Below are positions 16,282 through 24,776 of a stretch of 26,256 bases of DNA, piece by piece (position 1 is the stretch's first letter; each line of letters begins with the position of its first letter). This stretch comes from an uncultured Bacteroidales bacterium (GTDB taxonomy: Bacteria; Bacteroidota; Bacteroidia; Bacteroidales; Bacteroidaceae): positions 1 through 26,256 of the forward strand of contig CANBEE010000002.1 in NCBI GenBank assembly GCA_947367415.1, given 5' to 3'. The translations under genes and the position numbers were made by a program. The notes beneath the pieces were generated by a model. That model searched no databases. It was not told the origin of the DNA and saw only the letters and a list, made by a program, of their open reading frames with translations.

Positions 16282-17787
16282 ATGAAGATAAACAAAATGT
16301 TATTGGGAGTTGTAGCCACAGCTACACTTCTTTTCAGCGGCTGCGACGAAATTATCCAGGGCAGTACAGAATCAGGCTTCCCTACTGAAACACAAACATT
16401 CACCGTCAGCCCCAACGACACCATCAAGGTAACCTTTACGGCTAACGATACTTGGCAGCTCACATCTGATGCCATGTGGTGCAGAGTCGATGGTCTGTTC
16501 CTTGATACCAGTGGTAAAGCTGGAGAACAAAATATAGCTTTCGTCATCAATGCCGATGGCCATAGCGTCAACGAGAGCAAGGCAAACATAACCCTCCGTA
16601 TGGGTAATGAGAGCCGTGTCATTGCTATCGTGACTCGTATTGGTATCACTAATGCCATCATTGTAGGTTGCGACACAGTCAACTATAAGCACAATCAAAC
16701 TGTCACCATCGGTACCAGTGGTATACAGGAACTCGTGATACGCCAAAGCACATTTGACATAAACAACCTCTACATCACCCAGAATGCCGAATGGTTCAAT
16801 ATCGAGCGTACTGACACCGTGATAACCCTTAGTGTTAAAGCTGAATATCTTAAGTATAGCCAACATAACAGTACCGACTCTATCTGCTTCAGCGATAAGG
16901 AAACACCCATGATGCGCCTCAATATACAATATACGGGTATGGATGCACAGAGTGTTATCCTAGAGCCGTCTAGCCAATGGGCACTGAGAGTTGCTACAGA
17001 CGGACTCACCTATAAGGAATCATTGTATGAGACTATCTATGAAGCCCCCATACAAACAACGGTATCTGTTCTTGACGATGCCTATACACTATACAGAGCC
17101 ACATACAACAAAGGAGAAGGTTGTACCCTCGTATCGTCCGACTCAGTTCTTTGGTTCACCGTCAGTGATGATCAGCTAGGTCATGTAGCTATCAACTTCA
17201 ACGAGAATACAGGTTCAGAGCGTACAGGCTACGTATTTGTATTGCCTAATGGCATCAGCGACACCCTTACGACCCTTGCCGAGGTATCGGCATACCTCTT
17301 CGACGATGCAACAGGTCTTTTCGAGGTAAAGGCAGAGTGCGAGCAATACCTCATCGCCCAATTCGTTCAGGAGAGTGCTCTAGCAAGTAGCTTCCACCTC
17401 ATTGACGGCCCCACCTTTGAATACCTCGAGATAGCACTCGAAACTGAAGAGATGTGGATTGAGTTCGCCCAATCAATGGGTGTCACCCCCAACAATCTGT
17501 TCAAGGCCGAGCTCGAGTTCGCCCACGCATATATTCTCAACCCCATGCTTTCACTTGAAGTTTGGGATCCTAGCGTTGATTATGGTGAAATACAGGTAAT
17601 AGGCCTTAGCGGAAAGCAATATGTTGCAGACGAGGATTATCTCATCGAGCCCACCTTAATGGAGGCCGAGGGAGAAGACCACATGCTTCTTCAATTCCGT
17701 CCCTTCATTGAGGAGCCCTATATCATCTTCTTTGTTGACGCCAATAAAATAGCCCACAAAGCATTAGTTGTCAACCCTATCCTTTAA
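16282..17787 (+). CDS. Surface lipoprotein with BACON-like N-terminal domain (DUF5003-like), function unknown
   Basis: A 501-residue lipoprotein with lipobox LFSGC (C21) followed by DE. Residues about 37-115 look like a BACON-type beta-sandwich (TFTVSPNDTIKVTFTANDTW, WCRVDG, ... ADGHSVNESKANITLRMG). A second similar module may lie at about 135-215. The rest is beta-rich up to about 400, then a mixed C-terminal region (LFKAELEFAHAYILNPMLSLEVWD ... FIEEPYIIFFVDANKIAHKALVV). From memory it resembles DUF5003 proteins of Bacteroidetes, but I cannot confirm. No catalytic motif is apparent. It is separated from its neighbours by 21 and 6 nt, so translation is probably coupled to the downstream LRR lipoprotein. 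Binding of substrate at the surface is the likely role, by position. Confidence 0.82.
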   Translation: MKINKMLLGVVATATLLFSGCDEIIQGSTESGFPTETQTFTVSPNDTIKVTFTANDTWQLTSDAMWCRVDGLFLDTSGKAGEQNIAFVINADGHSVNESKANITLRMGNESRVIAIVTRIGITNAIIVGCDTVNYKHNQTVTIGTSGIQELVIRQSTFDINNLYITQNAEWFNIERTDTVITLSVKAEYLKYSQHNSTDSICFSDKETPMMRLNIQYTGMDAQSVILEPSSQWALRVATDGLTYKESLYETIYEAPIQTTVSVLDDAYTLYRATYNKGEGCTLVSSDSVLWFTVSDDQLGHVAINFNENTGSERTGYVFVLPNGISDTLTTLAEVSAYLFDDATGLFEVKAECEQYLIAQFVQESALASSFHLIDGPTFEYLEIALETEEMWIEFAQSMGVTPNNLFKAELEFAHAYILNPMLSLEVWDPSVDYGEIQVIGLSGKQYVADEDYLIEPTLMEAEGEDHMLLQFRPFIEEPYIIFFVDANKIAHKALVVNPIL

Positions 17788-17793
17788 GCCCTG

Positions 17794-20451
17794 ATGAACA
17801 TGACAAAGATATATAGACTATTAAGCAAGCACTTCGCCATCGTGGCACTCCTTGTGTGTTCCATGGCAAGTATTACTAGTTGTACAGAGCAAGACGATGA
17901 TTTGGGCGCTGCTTACGGCTACGTACAATTCAAGCTCTACAAGAACGACACCGTTCCTGTAGCTACACGTGCCCTAGACTATCTGCACGAAGCACACAAA
18001 GTGAAAGTAACCATGCAGAACGAAGGCTCCACCATCGAGCAAACCCTCGTACTCAATTCCTACAACAATGAGAATGCCGCCTATGGTCTGCGTAGCGATA
18101 AGTTGCAGCTGCTCATCGGTGATTACAGAGTGGTCAACTACACCCTTTATGACAGGCTCGACCAACAGCTTATGTCAACTCAGGTATCTTCACAATTCAC
18201 CATTATTGCTGACGGACTTGTCACCCATAATCTGGCTGTAGAGGTAACCGAGCGAGGCAAAGCATCGTTCCGTCTTGTCAAACCCGAGAGTTTCACTCGC
18301 GCAGAGAGTGGTGCATATCCCTTTAGCAACATTAAGGCGGTGAGTATCACCGTAAAGAATAAAGACACGCAAGAGAGTGTCGAGATCAGCAAAGTAGCAA
18401 CGATCTATGAAGAAGGGTTCCGCGAGGTAGAAGGCTCAGAGTACAACATACAGACAGCTTACTTCACCGTCGATACCGTTGTATGGCTCAAAGTTGGCAC
18501 ATATAGCATCAGCAATTATGTTACCTATTCCGATAAGAAGGGACGCACTGCCCTCGAGGCCGTAAATGTCAATAGTGAGGAGACATTTACTATTGCAGAC
18601 AATCAGCTCCAAGAGAATATCCCAGTAACCATTCAGTTGAGCGAGACAGCCGAACATATCAAGGACTACCTCGCATTGAAAGAGATCTGGCTTGCTTTGG
18701 ATGGCCCCAACTGGAGTTACTATGGCGAGGCCGAAGCTCCTGGTTGTAACTGGGACTTCAACAAAGATCTCGACATGTGGGGGCAGCAGCCTGGTGTGAC
18801 CATTGATAACGATGGTCGCGTTGTCGCTCTCTCATTAGCAGGTATGGGCGCTCGTGGTATCGTTCCCGATGCTATCGGTCAGCTCACTGAGGTCGCTGTA
18901 CTCTCTTTGGGTACACATGATGAATTGTTGGGTGGTCACCTCTTCGACGATGCTGGTCCCAACATGACTGCTGAGCAACGCCAAGCCATCCGTATGGACT
19001 ACCATGAGAAGTTCCTCAGACGCGATATCCGTGAAGGCCTCTCTGATATCTTGCAGGAAGGCATCAACCGTGATGGCAAGCAGGCCCCCATCAAGCCCAG
19101 TAGCCGTATCAGCCTTATGGACGTACAGTTTGGCAACCTCACCAACGAGATTACTGGCATATCACGCGCCATGATGCGCCTCACCAAGCTGCAGCAGCTC
19201 TATATCGCCAACTCACCCATTACTACCGAAGGATTCTTCATCGATGTCAAAGAAGATTCGCCCTTCTATGCTGAACAGGACACATGGAGCTGGGCCGACA
19301 TGGAATCGCTCACCGACATTGAGATATACAACTGCCGCAACCTCAAGGCACTCCCCTTGGAAATGCTTACCGGTCTGCCCGAGTTGCAATCACTCAACAT
19401 CGCTTGCAACAACAACATTACAGGTGCCCAGCTCAAGAGCGATTGGGAAGCCATTATCGATGGTACCAGCGGTCCCCGCTTGCAGTTGCTCTACATGGGC
19501 TACAACAACTTGGAGGAGTTCCCTTCATACGAGCACTTGAGTAAGATGGTCAAACTCGCTTTGCTCGACTGTACCAACAATAAGATCAATACACTACATC
19601 CTTTTGGTAAGAATATCAACCTCACCAAGGTATACCTCGACTACAACGAGATTGAGCATATCCCCGGTCACCGTGAGGAGGATGGTTACGACTACTTCTT
19701 CGGCTACTACGACGTGGAGTTGTTCTCATGCACTCACAACAAGCTCACCGAGGTCCCCGACATCTTCAATGCTAAGTCGGTAAATATCATGAAGGATATA
19801 GACTTCTCATACAACCAGATTACCGGCTTTGAGAATGGCGACAAGCATCGTGGTATCAATGCTACTTCAGTTTCTCTCTCATACAATAAGCTGGAGGAGA
19901 TGCCTGCCGTACTCTTCAAGACTGGTTCGCCCTTGACCGTACTTGTACTTTCAGGAAATGGTATGAAACGTATTCCCGAGGGTTCTATGACAGGTAAGTA
20001 CTCGCACTATCTGCAGACCCTCGACCTCAGTTACAATAAGCTAACCGATCTGCCTTCAGACCTTTGGGCTACCAACTTACCCTATCTCTATGGTATTGAT
20101 CTCAGCTACAACTGTTTCTCTGAGTTCCCCTACGAACCGCTCGACTGTTCTTATCTTGCGACCTTCGGCATACGCCACCAGCGTGACGAAGAGGGTAACC
20201 GCACCCTACGCACTTGGCCCACAGGTCTCTACACCTGTCCCAGTCTAGCTGCGTTTTATATAGGTTCCAACGATTTGCGCAAGATAGAGGATACCATCTC
20301 ACCCTACATCCGTTACTTTGAGATCAAAGATAATCCAAACATCTCTATCGACCTCTCCGATGTGTGCGATTACATAGCTGCCGGTTACTACCTGCTCATT
20401 TATGATAAGACACAGGACATCCGTGGATGTGACTATTTAGATCTTGAGTAA
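17794..20451 (+). CDS. Large surface lipoprotein with DUF4458-like N-terminus and leucine-rich repeats
   Basis: An 885-residue lipoprotein: lipobox SITSC (C30) followed by TEQDDD. Residues about 40-285 form two beta-rich modules that resemble DUF4458. At 286-345 comes a cap like those of plant-type LRR proteins (DYLALKEIWLALDGPNW, then DNDGRVVALSLAGMG). LRRs run to about 850 with clear units such as LQQLYIANSPI, LQLLYMGYNNLEEFPSY, LVLSGNGMKRIPE, LQTLDLSYNKLTDLPSDLW and YGIDLSYNCFSEFP. A charged, probably helical insert of about 75 residues (from about 383) interrupts the early repeats. LRR solenoids usually bind proteins or peptides. The ATG lies 6 nt after the preceding stop; a second ATG at 17800 is possible. 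No catalytic residues are apparent. Confidence 0.9.
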   Translation: MNMTKIYRLLSKHFAIVALLVCSMASITSCTEQDDDLGAAYGYVQFKLYKNDTVPVATRALDYLHEAHKVKVTMQNEGSTIEQTLVLNSYNNENAAYGLRSDKLQLLIGDYRVVNYTLYDRLDQQLMSTQVSSQFTIIADGLVTHNLAVEVTERGKASFRLVKPESFTRAESGAYPFSNIKAVSITVKNKDTQESVEISKVATIYEEGFREVEGSEYNIQTAYFTVDTVVWLKVGTYSISNYVTYSDKKGRTALEAVNVNSEETFTIADNQLQENIPVTIQLSETAEHIKDYLALKEIWLALDGPNWSYYGEAEAPGCNWDFNKDLDMWGQQPGVTIDNDGRVVALSLAGMGARGIVPDAIGQLTEVAVLSLGTHDELLGGHLFDDAGPNMTAEQRQAIRMDYHEKFLRRDIREGLSDILQEGINRDGKQAPIKPSSRISLMDVQFGNLTNEITGISRAMMRLTKLQQLYIANSPITTEGFFIDVKEDSPFYAEQDTWSWADMESLTDIEIYNCRNLKALPLEMLTGLPELQSLNIACNNNITGAQLKSDWEAIIDGTSGPRLQLLYMGYNNLEEFPSYEHLSKMVKLALLDCTNNKINTLHPFGKNINLTKVYLDYNEIEHIPGHREEDGYDYFFGYYDVELFSCTHNKLTEVPDIFNAKSVNIMKDIDFSYNQITGFENGDKHRGINATSVSLSYNKLEEMPAVLFKTGSPLTVLVLSGNGMKRIPEGSMTGKYSHYLQTLDLSYNKLTDLPSDLWATNLPYLYGIDLSYNCFSEFPYEPLDCSYLATFGIRHQRDEEGNRTLRTWPTGLYTCPSLAAFYIGSNDLRKIEDTISPYIRYFEIKDNPNISIDLSDVCDYIAAGYYLLIYDKTQDIRGCDYLDLE

Positions 20452-20478
20452 CACTTGTAGCTAGATATAGGATTGAAT

Positions 20479-22170
20479 ATGAAAAAGACAACAATTATAT
20501 TATTAGCCGTTTTGTTCTTTGCCGCCTGTCAGGATGAGAACAATTTCATAACCTTCGAAATTGATAAGCCATCTCTCACCATCGGTGCCGAAGGTGGTAC
20601 CGAATATCTGCAGGTAGTATCGGGCACCGAGTGGGTAGCTGTATCAGACAAGCCTTGGATCAGTATCTCACCTGCCAATGGCATAGGCAACACCAAGTGC
20701 CGCATCATCGTAGACTCCACATTGGACAATAGCGTACGCAACGCTATGTTACGTTTTAGTACTATAGGCGAGACCCCCATCCAAGTATCTGTTGCACAAA
20801 TGGGCTTTGGCAAACAGATTGTCCTGAAAGATTCGGTCATGTCTATTGCTTCATCGACCAACAACCTTGCCGACCGCTATTTTGAAGCGACTGTCACCAC
20901 CAATGTACCCTTTGGTATAAAGGTAGAGTATCAAGACAATCCCCTTATCGAATGGATTACCCCCAAGACCTACGAGCTGGATCTTGACCGTGGTTCACGT
21001 CCCCGCACCACTACCGTACGTTTCGATTGGAAGATCAACACCCAGTTTGATGAGCGCGTAGCTCGTATCCATTTCGTGCCCCTCAATACCGAAGATGTAT
21101 TGGAGCGCCCTGCTGTGCTTACCATCAATCAGGAGGCAGCCCCCACCATTACTGACGACCGTGCTGGCGACTCATTGGCGCTCATCACCATCATCGACCG
21201 CCTGCAGCTGCTCAGCCCATGGGAGGTATCAGAGAACATGCAGTACTGGCCCAATATCACCCTGTGGGAGGCTACCGATGAGGAGATTATTAGTGGCGAG
21301 GTTCCCCAGGCTGCTGTCGGTCGCGTACGCTCGGCCGACATCATGATGTGCTATACCAAGGAGAGCATCCCTCAGGAGATCCGCTACCTCAAGTACATCG
21401 AGACCCTCAATATCTACAGCAATGTCAACACCATGCTCCTCAGCATCGAGTTGGGTAGCGAGGTGTGCGAATTGGAGTATCTCAAGCATCTGCAGATTGG
21501 TGCCTTCGGTCTTGTCTCCTTGCCCGATGACTTTGTCAAGCTGGGCGACAAGCTCGAGTCACTCGACCTTAGCTCCAATAACTTCGAAGATATACCGGCA
21601 ATTCTTACTAAGGAGAACTTCCCCAAGTTGAAGAAGCTGTACTTCATCGATTGCCGCCGCTGGACCGTAACAAATCTGGGCGACAAAGACAGTCACGAAG
21701 ACGGCATCGGTCTCCACTTCAATGCCAATGAGAACAATGCTCTCAAGCGTTTGCTCTTGTGGGACACGCTCGAGGAGTTGCGCCTCTCAAACAACTATAT
21801 CGAAGGTCAGATACCCGACTTCACCGTAGGTGAGGATGGTGTAGAAGCATGGAGCCAAACCGATGTAGAGGCATGGGGTGGCGACACCATCAAGAATCTT
21901 GTAGGTATGCCTAAGATCATGCCCAACATGAAGCACCTCTCGCTCAACCTCAACTTCTTCACCGGCAAGCTACCCGAGTGGGTACTCTATCATCCCCACT
22001 TGCTCGATTGGTTCCCTGAGTCGCTCATCTATATGCAGAAGGAGAATGGTATTGACTCTAACGGCAAGCTCGTGAAATTTGACAATGAGCCTACCGACTA
22101 CGAGTACTACTACAACTTCTTCCCTGGCTACCGCGAGAAGTATGAGATAAAGGAAGAATTCGAAGATTAA
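20479..22170 (+). CDS. Surface lipoprotein with BACON domain and leucine-rich repeats
   Basis: A 563-residue lipoprotein. A TTG at 20473 would add two residues, but the ATG at 20479 has AGGA 6 nt upstream and gives the signal peptide MKKTTIILLAVLFFAAC with lipidated C17 followed by QDE. Residues 30-110 are a textbook BACON domain (GAEGGTEYLQVVSGTEWVAV, PWISISPANGIGN, RNAMLRFST, QVSVAQ). A second BACON-like sandwich follows at about 111-230, ending LTINQEA. LRRs occupy about 290-490 (IETLNIYSN, LESLDLSSNNFEDIP, LEELRLSNNYIEGQIPD, MKHLSLNLNFFTGKLPEW). The LRR half resembles that of the upstream 885-residue protein, suggesting the two are paralogous in that domain. BACON modules are thought to bind mucin or protein glycans. 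Likely a surface recognition subunit acting with the S8 protease. Confidence 0.9.
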   Translation: MKKTTIILLAVLFFAACQDENNFITFEIDKPSLTIGAEGGTEYLQVVSGTEWVAVSDKPWISISPANGIGNTKCRIIVDSTLDNSVRNAMLRFSTIGETPIQVSVAQMGFGKQIVLKDSVMSIASSTNNLADRYFEATVTTNVPFGIKVEYQDNPLIEWITPKTYELDLDRGSRPRTTTVRFDWKINTQFDERVARIHFVPLNTEDVLERPAVLTINQEAAPTITDDRAGDSLALITIIDRLQLLSPWEVSENMQYWPNITLWEATDEEIISGEVPQAAVGRVRSADIMMCYTKESIPQEIRYLKYIETLNIYSNVNTMLLSIELGSEVCELEYLKHLQIGAFGLVSLPDDFVKLGDKLESLDLSSNNFEDIPAILTKENFPKLKKLYFIDCRRWTVTNLGDKDSHEDGIGLHFNANENNALKRLLLWDTLEELRLSNNYIEGQIPDFTVGEDGVEAWSQTDVEAWGGDTIKNLVGMPKIMPNMKHLSLNLNFFTGKLPEWVLYHPHLLDWFPESLIYMQKENGIDSNGKLVKFDNEPTDYEYYYNFFPGYREKYEIKEEFED

Positions 22171-22185
22171 GCAGAATGATAAGAT

Positions 22186-24234
22186 ATGAAAAGAAATATT
22201 ATATACTCCTTATTGATAGGGCTTTTGTTCGCCGCTTGTAACGATGTTGACCTAACCACTCCAGGCGGTATAGAGACAGATATGACGGACATCCTCATCC
22301 CCGAAGGTGCTGCCGACGGAGAGCTGCTCGTAAAGTTTGATCCCGGGATGACCGAGATTCTCGACCAGGTGGCCGCCGAGGCTCCTGCGATGACACGTAG
22401 CGGCATACCCTCTACCGATGAGGTGCTGCGTATCCTCGGAGCCTACCAGCTGGAACGTGTGTTCCCCGTAGACCCGCGCAATGAGGAGCGTGCCCGTCAG
22501 AATGGCATGCACCTATGGTATATCGTACGTTTCGACAAGAATACCGACCTCAAGGTAGCAGTAAGCAATCTGCGCCGCTTGGGTGAGGTGTCAAAGGTGC
22601 AGTGCAACACTACCCTCAAACGTGTTGACAACGCCATGCGCAAGCCCGTAGCTATCGGCAGCGAACGTCTGAAGAGCGCTCCCCGCACTTCCAACGCTCA
22701 CTTCAATGACCCCGGTCTGTACCATCAGTGGGGCTATGTCAACAACGGAGGCTATAACTTCGCACAGGAGTGGGCACCCACCATCGCAGGCTCTGATGTC
22801 AACTGTGCCGAGGCATGGGATATCTATCCCGAAGCTGGTGACCCCTCTATCATCGTGGCCGTTCTCGACGAGGGCGTCATGTGGAACCATCCCGACCTCA
22901 CAGCCAACATGTGGGTAAATGAGGCAGAGGAATACAATTCCAATACCGATGCCGACGGCAACGGCTATGCCGGTGACCGCTATGGATACAACTTCGTTAA
23001 GAATACACCCGTGATCTGCTGGTCTGAGACCTACGATACAGGCCACGGCACCCATGTAGCAGGCACCATCGCCGCCGTTAACGGCAATGGCGAGGGCGTA
23101 TGTGGTGTAGCAGGTGGCAATGGTACTCTCGGCACAGGCGTACGCATCATGTCGTGTCAGGTAATCGACGGCATGTACTCAGTCACCTTGGCTCAGGAGG
23201 CACGTGCCATCAAGTATGCAGCCGACAATGGTGCTGTCATCCTCCAGTGTAGTTGGGGATACAACAGTGCCCTATCAAATATGATGATGGGCTACACTCC
23301 CGGTCCTGCATCGGAGGAGGAGTGGGGTGGCCTCTATCCTTTGGAGAAGGACGCGCTCGACTACTTCATCCATAATGCAGGCTCGCCCAACGGTGTCATC
23401 GAGGGTGGTATCGCCATCTTTGCTGCAGGTAATGAATATGCGGCCATGCCTGCCTTCCCCTCGGCATACTCCAAGTGTCTGAGCGTGGCTGCAATATCGG
23501 CTGATTTCACGCCCGCCGGCTACACTGACTATGGTGTAGAGGTCGACTTCTCTGCTCCAGGTGGCGACACCGAGTACTATGGTACTATCGGTGAGAACAA
23601 CGACGGAACCGACTGGACCAAACCCAATGGTAGCATCCTCTCTACACTCGTCATCAATGGTCAGCCTGCCTATGGCTACTATGAAGGTACCTCGATGAGC
23701 TGTCCCCATGTGTCGGGAGTAGCTGCACTGGGCCTTTCGTATGCCGTGAAGATGCGTCGTCACTTCAAGGCGGAGGAGTTTATCGAACTGATGAAGTCGA
23801 CAGCCCGCGAGCTCGACCCCTACTATGTGAACCAGACGAAGGTGTACCACTACAACCACTCTACGCCTGGCTACTCTACCGTGCAGATGAACCTCAATGA
23901 CTACCGTGGCAAGATGGGCCGCCTCATTGATGCAGGTGCCTTGCTCCGCGCCATTGGCGATGGAGCCGGTAGCGAGATGCGTGTGCCCAATATCACGGTT
24001 GCTCCTGAGGCTACCTATAGCATTGACCTTGCCCGCTACTTTGTGGATGGCGAAAACCTCCAATACGATGTGACAATGGTGGACGAAAGTATTGCCACTC
24101 ATACTTTGCAGGGCACTGTACTCATCGTCAAAGGCCTTGCCGAGGGCACTACTACCGCCACTATTAAAGCGGGAATCGCGCAGCAAACCATCGCCATCAC
24201 GGTTCGTAAAGGTAATGGCAATGGATGGATGTAA
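22186..24234 (+). CDS. Surface-lipoprotein subtilisin-family (S8) serine protease
   Basis: A 682-residue lipid-anchored protease: lipobox FAAC (C18) followed by NDVD. Residues about 43-148 are a propeptide-like region (DGELLVKFDPGM ... LRRLGEVSKVQCN). The S8 domain spans about 175-545 with an intact triad: D228 in VAVLDEGVMWNHPDL, H287 in GHGTHVAG and S503 in GTSMSCPHVSG, plus oxyanion-hole N416 in AAGNE. The Asp motif reads DEG instead of the common DTG/DSG. A large insertion at about 360-408 follows the conserved CSWG segment. Residues about 598-670 form a C-terminal cadherin/Ig-like module. It starts 15 nt after the BACON-LRR gene, so it is in the same operon. This is the only recognisable enzyme in the nine-gene run, making protein the most likely substrate. 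Confidence 0.95.
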   Translation: MKRNIIYSLLIGLLFAACNDVDLTTPGGIETDMTDILIPEGAADGELLVKFDPGMTEILDQVAAEAPAMTRSGIPSTDEVLRILGAYQLERVFPVDPRNEERARQNGMHLWYIVRFDKNTDLKVAVSNLRRLGEVSKVQCNTTLKRVDNAMRKPVAIGSERLKSAPRTSNAHFNDPGLYHQWGYVNNGGYNFAQEWAPTIAGSDVNCAEAWDIYPEAGDPSIIVAVLDEGVMWNHPDLTANMWVNEAEEYNSNTDADGNGYAGDRYGYNFVKNTPVICWSETYDTGHGTHVAGTIAAVNGNGEGVCGVAGGNGTLGTGVRIMSCQVIDGMYSVTLAQEARAIKYAADNGAVILQCSWGYNSALSNMMMGYTPGPASEEEWGGLYPLEKDALDYFIHNAGSPNGVIEGGIAIFAAGNEYAAMPAFPSAYSKCLSVAAISADFTPAGYTDYGVEVDFSAPGGDTEYYGTIGENNDGTDWTKPNGSILSTLVINGQPAYGYYEGTSMSCPHVSGVAALGLSYAVKMRRHFKAEEFIELMKSTARELDPYYVNQTKVYHYNHSTPGYSTVQMNLNDYRGKMGRLIDAGALLRAIGDGAGSEMRVPNITVAPEATYSIDLARYFVDGENLQYDVTMVDESIATHTLQGTVLIVKGLAEGTTTATIKAGIAQQTIAITVRKGNGNGWM

Positions 24235-24242
24235 ATACAGTT

Positions 24243-24270
24243 GAGAATTGAAAATTGGGAATTAAAAAAT
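24243..24270. repeat. Degenerate heptanucleotide tandem repeat between the S8 protease and the lipocalin-like gene
   Basis: GAGAATT-GAAAATT-GGGAATT-AAAAAAT at 24243-24270 is four 7-nt units differing at one or two positions from the first. It occupies half of the 52-nt gap. I see no promoter or stem-loop in it. AT-rich heptamers of this kind are scattered in many genomes and vary by slippage. Confidence 0.6.
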
Positions 24271-24286
24271 AGCGAATGCTGACTAT

Positions 24287-24751
24287 ATGAAGAAGACCGT
24301 TCACTTGATACTTGTAGCCGTAATGGCCATAATGACAGCTTGTGAGAAGGAGGAGATGTCTGTCCCTGCGCTTGAGGTCAACTATATCAACCTTGATGGA
24401 ACATGGCAACTTGCAGAATGGCGTGGAGAACCTCTTGCCGAAGGCACATGGCTCTATATCGAGCTTGACCGCAAGGAGCATACCTTCAAGATATACGACA
24501 ACATCAGCACGATGTATCCGCACCTCTCTACCGGAACATTTGAGCTCACGAATGACTGGCGCGTAGGGGATATTATCAGTGGTACATACGACTATGGCAA
24601 TGGGGCTTGGAACCACGAATATGTCGTTACCGACCTGTACAAGGAGTCCATGACCTGGACGGCCAAGGCCGATGCTGCTGAGCAGCAGAAGTTGGTACGT
24701 GTCGATGAGGTTCCTGCCGAGATTGTTGAGGCCGTGCGCTTCATGGATTGA
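24287..24751 (+). CDS. Small lipocalin-like lipoprotein
   Basis: A 154-residue lipoprotein: lipobox MTAC (C19) followed by EKEE. The mature part starts with LDGTWQLAEWRGEPL, resembling the opening strand of bacterial lipocalin-like domains (GxW followed by a beta-strand series). Alternating strands follow (WLYIELDRKEHTFKIYDN, GTFELTNDWRVGDIISGTYDYG). The sequence does not identify a ligand. It lies 52 nt after the protease and 25 nt before the DUF1573 gene on the same strand, and probably belongs to the same transcript. Many short Bacteroidales lipoproteins of this shape are annotated as lipocalin-like or DUF5004-like; I cannot separate these by eye. Confidence 0.82.
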   Translation: MKKTVHLILVAVMAIMTACEKEEMSVPALEVNYINLDGTWQLAEWRGEPLAEGTWLYIELDRKEHTFKIYDNISTMYPHLSTGTFELTNDWRVGDIISGTYDYGNGAWNHEYVVTDLYKESMTWTAKADAAEQQKLVRVDEVPAEIVEAVRFMD

Positions 24752-24776
24752 TAGACTTCTCTCTGTTGGCCAGGGC

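Noticed and set aside
23275..24186. 303-codon minus-strand open frame inside the S8 gene
   Set aside because: It lies opposite a well-supported protease, has odd composition (His, Val and Arg rich) and no recognisable domain; it is a shadow of codon bias.
24672..24776. Extended DUF1573 start overlapping the lipocalin-like gene
   Set aside because: The extension is the out-of-frame reading of the upstream gene's end; the signal peptide begins at 24777.
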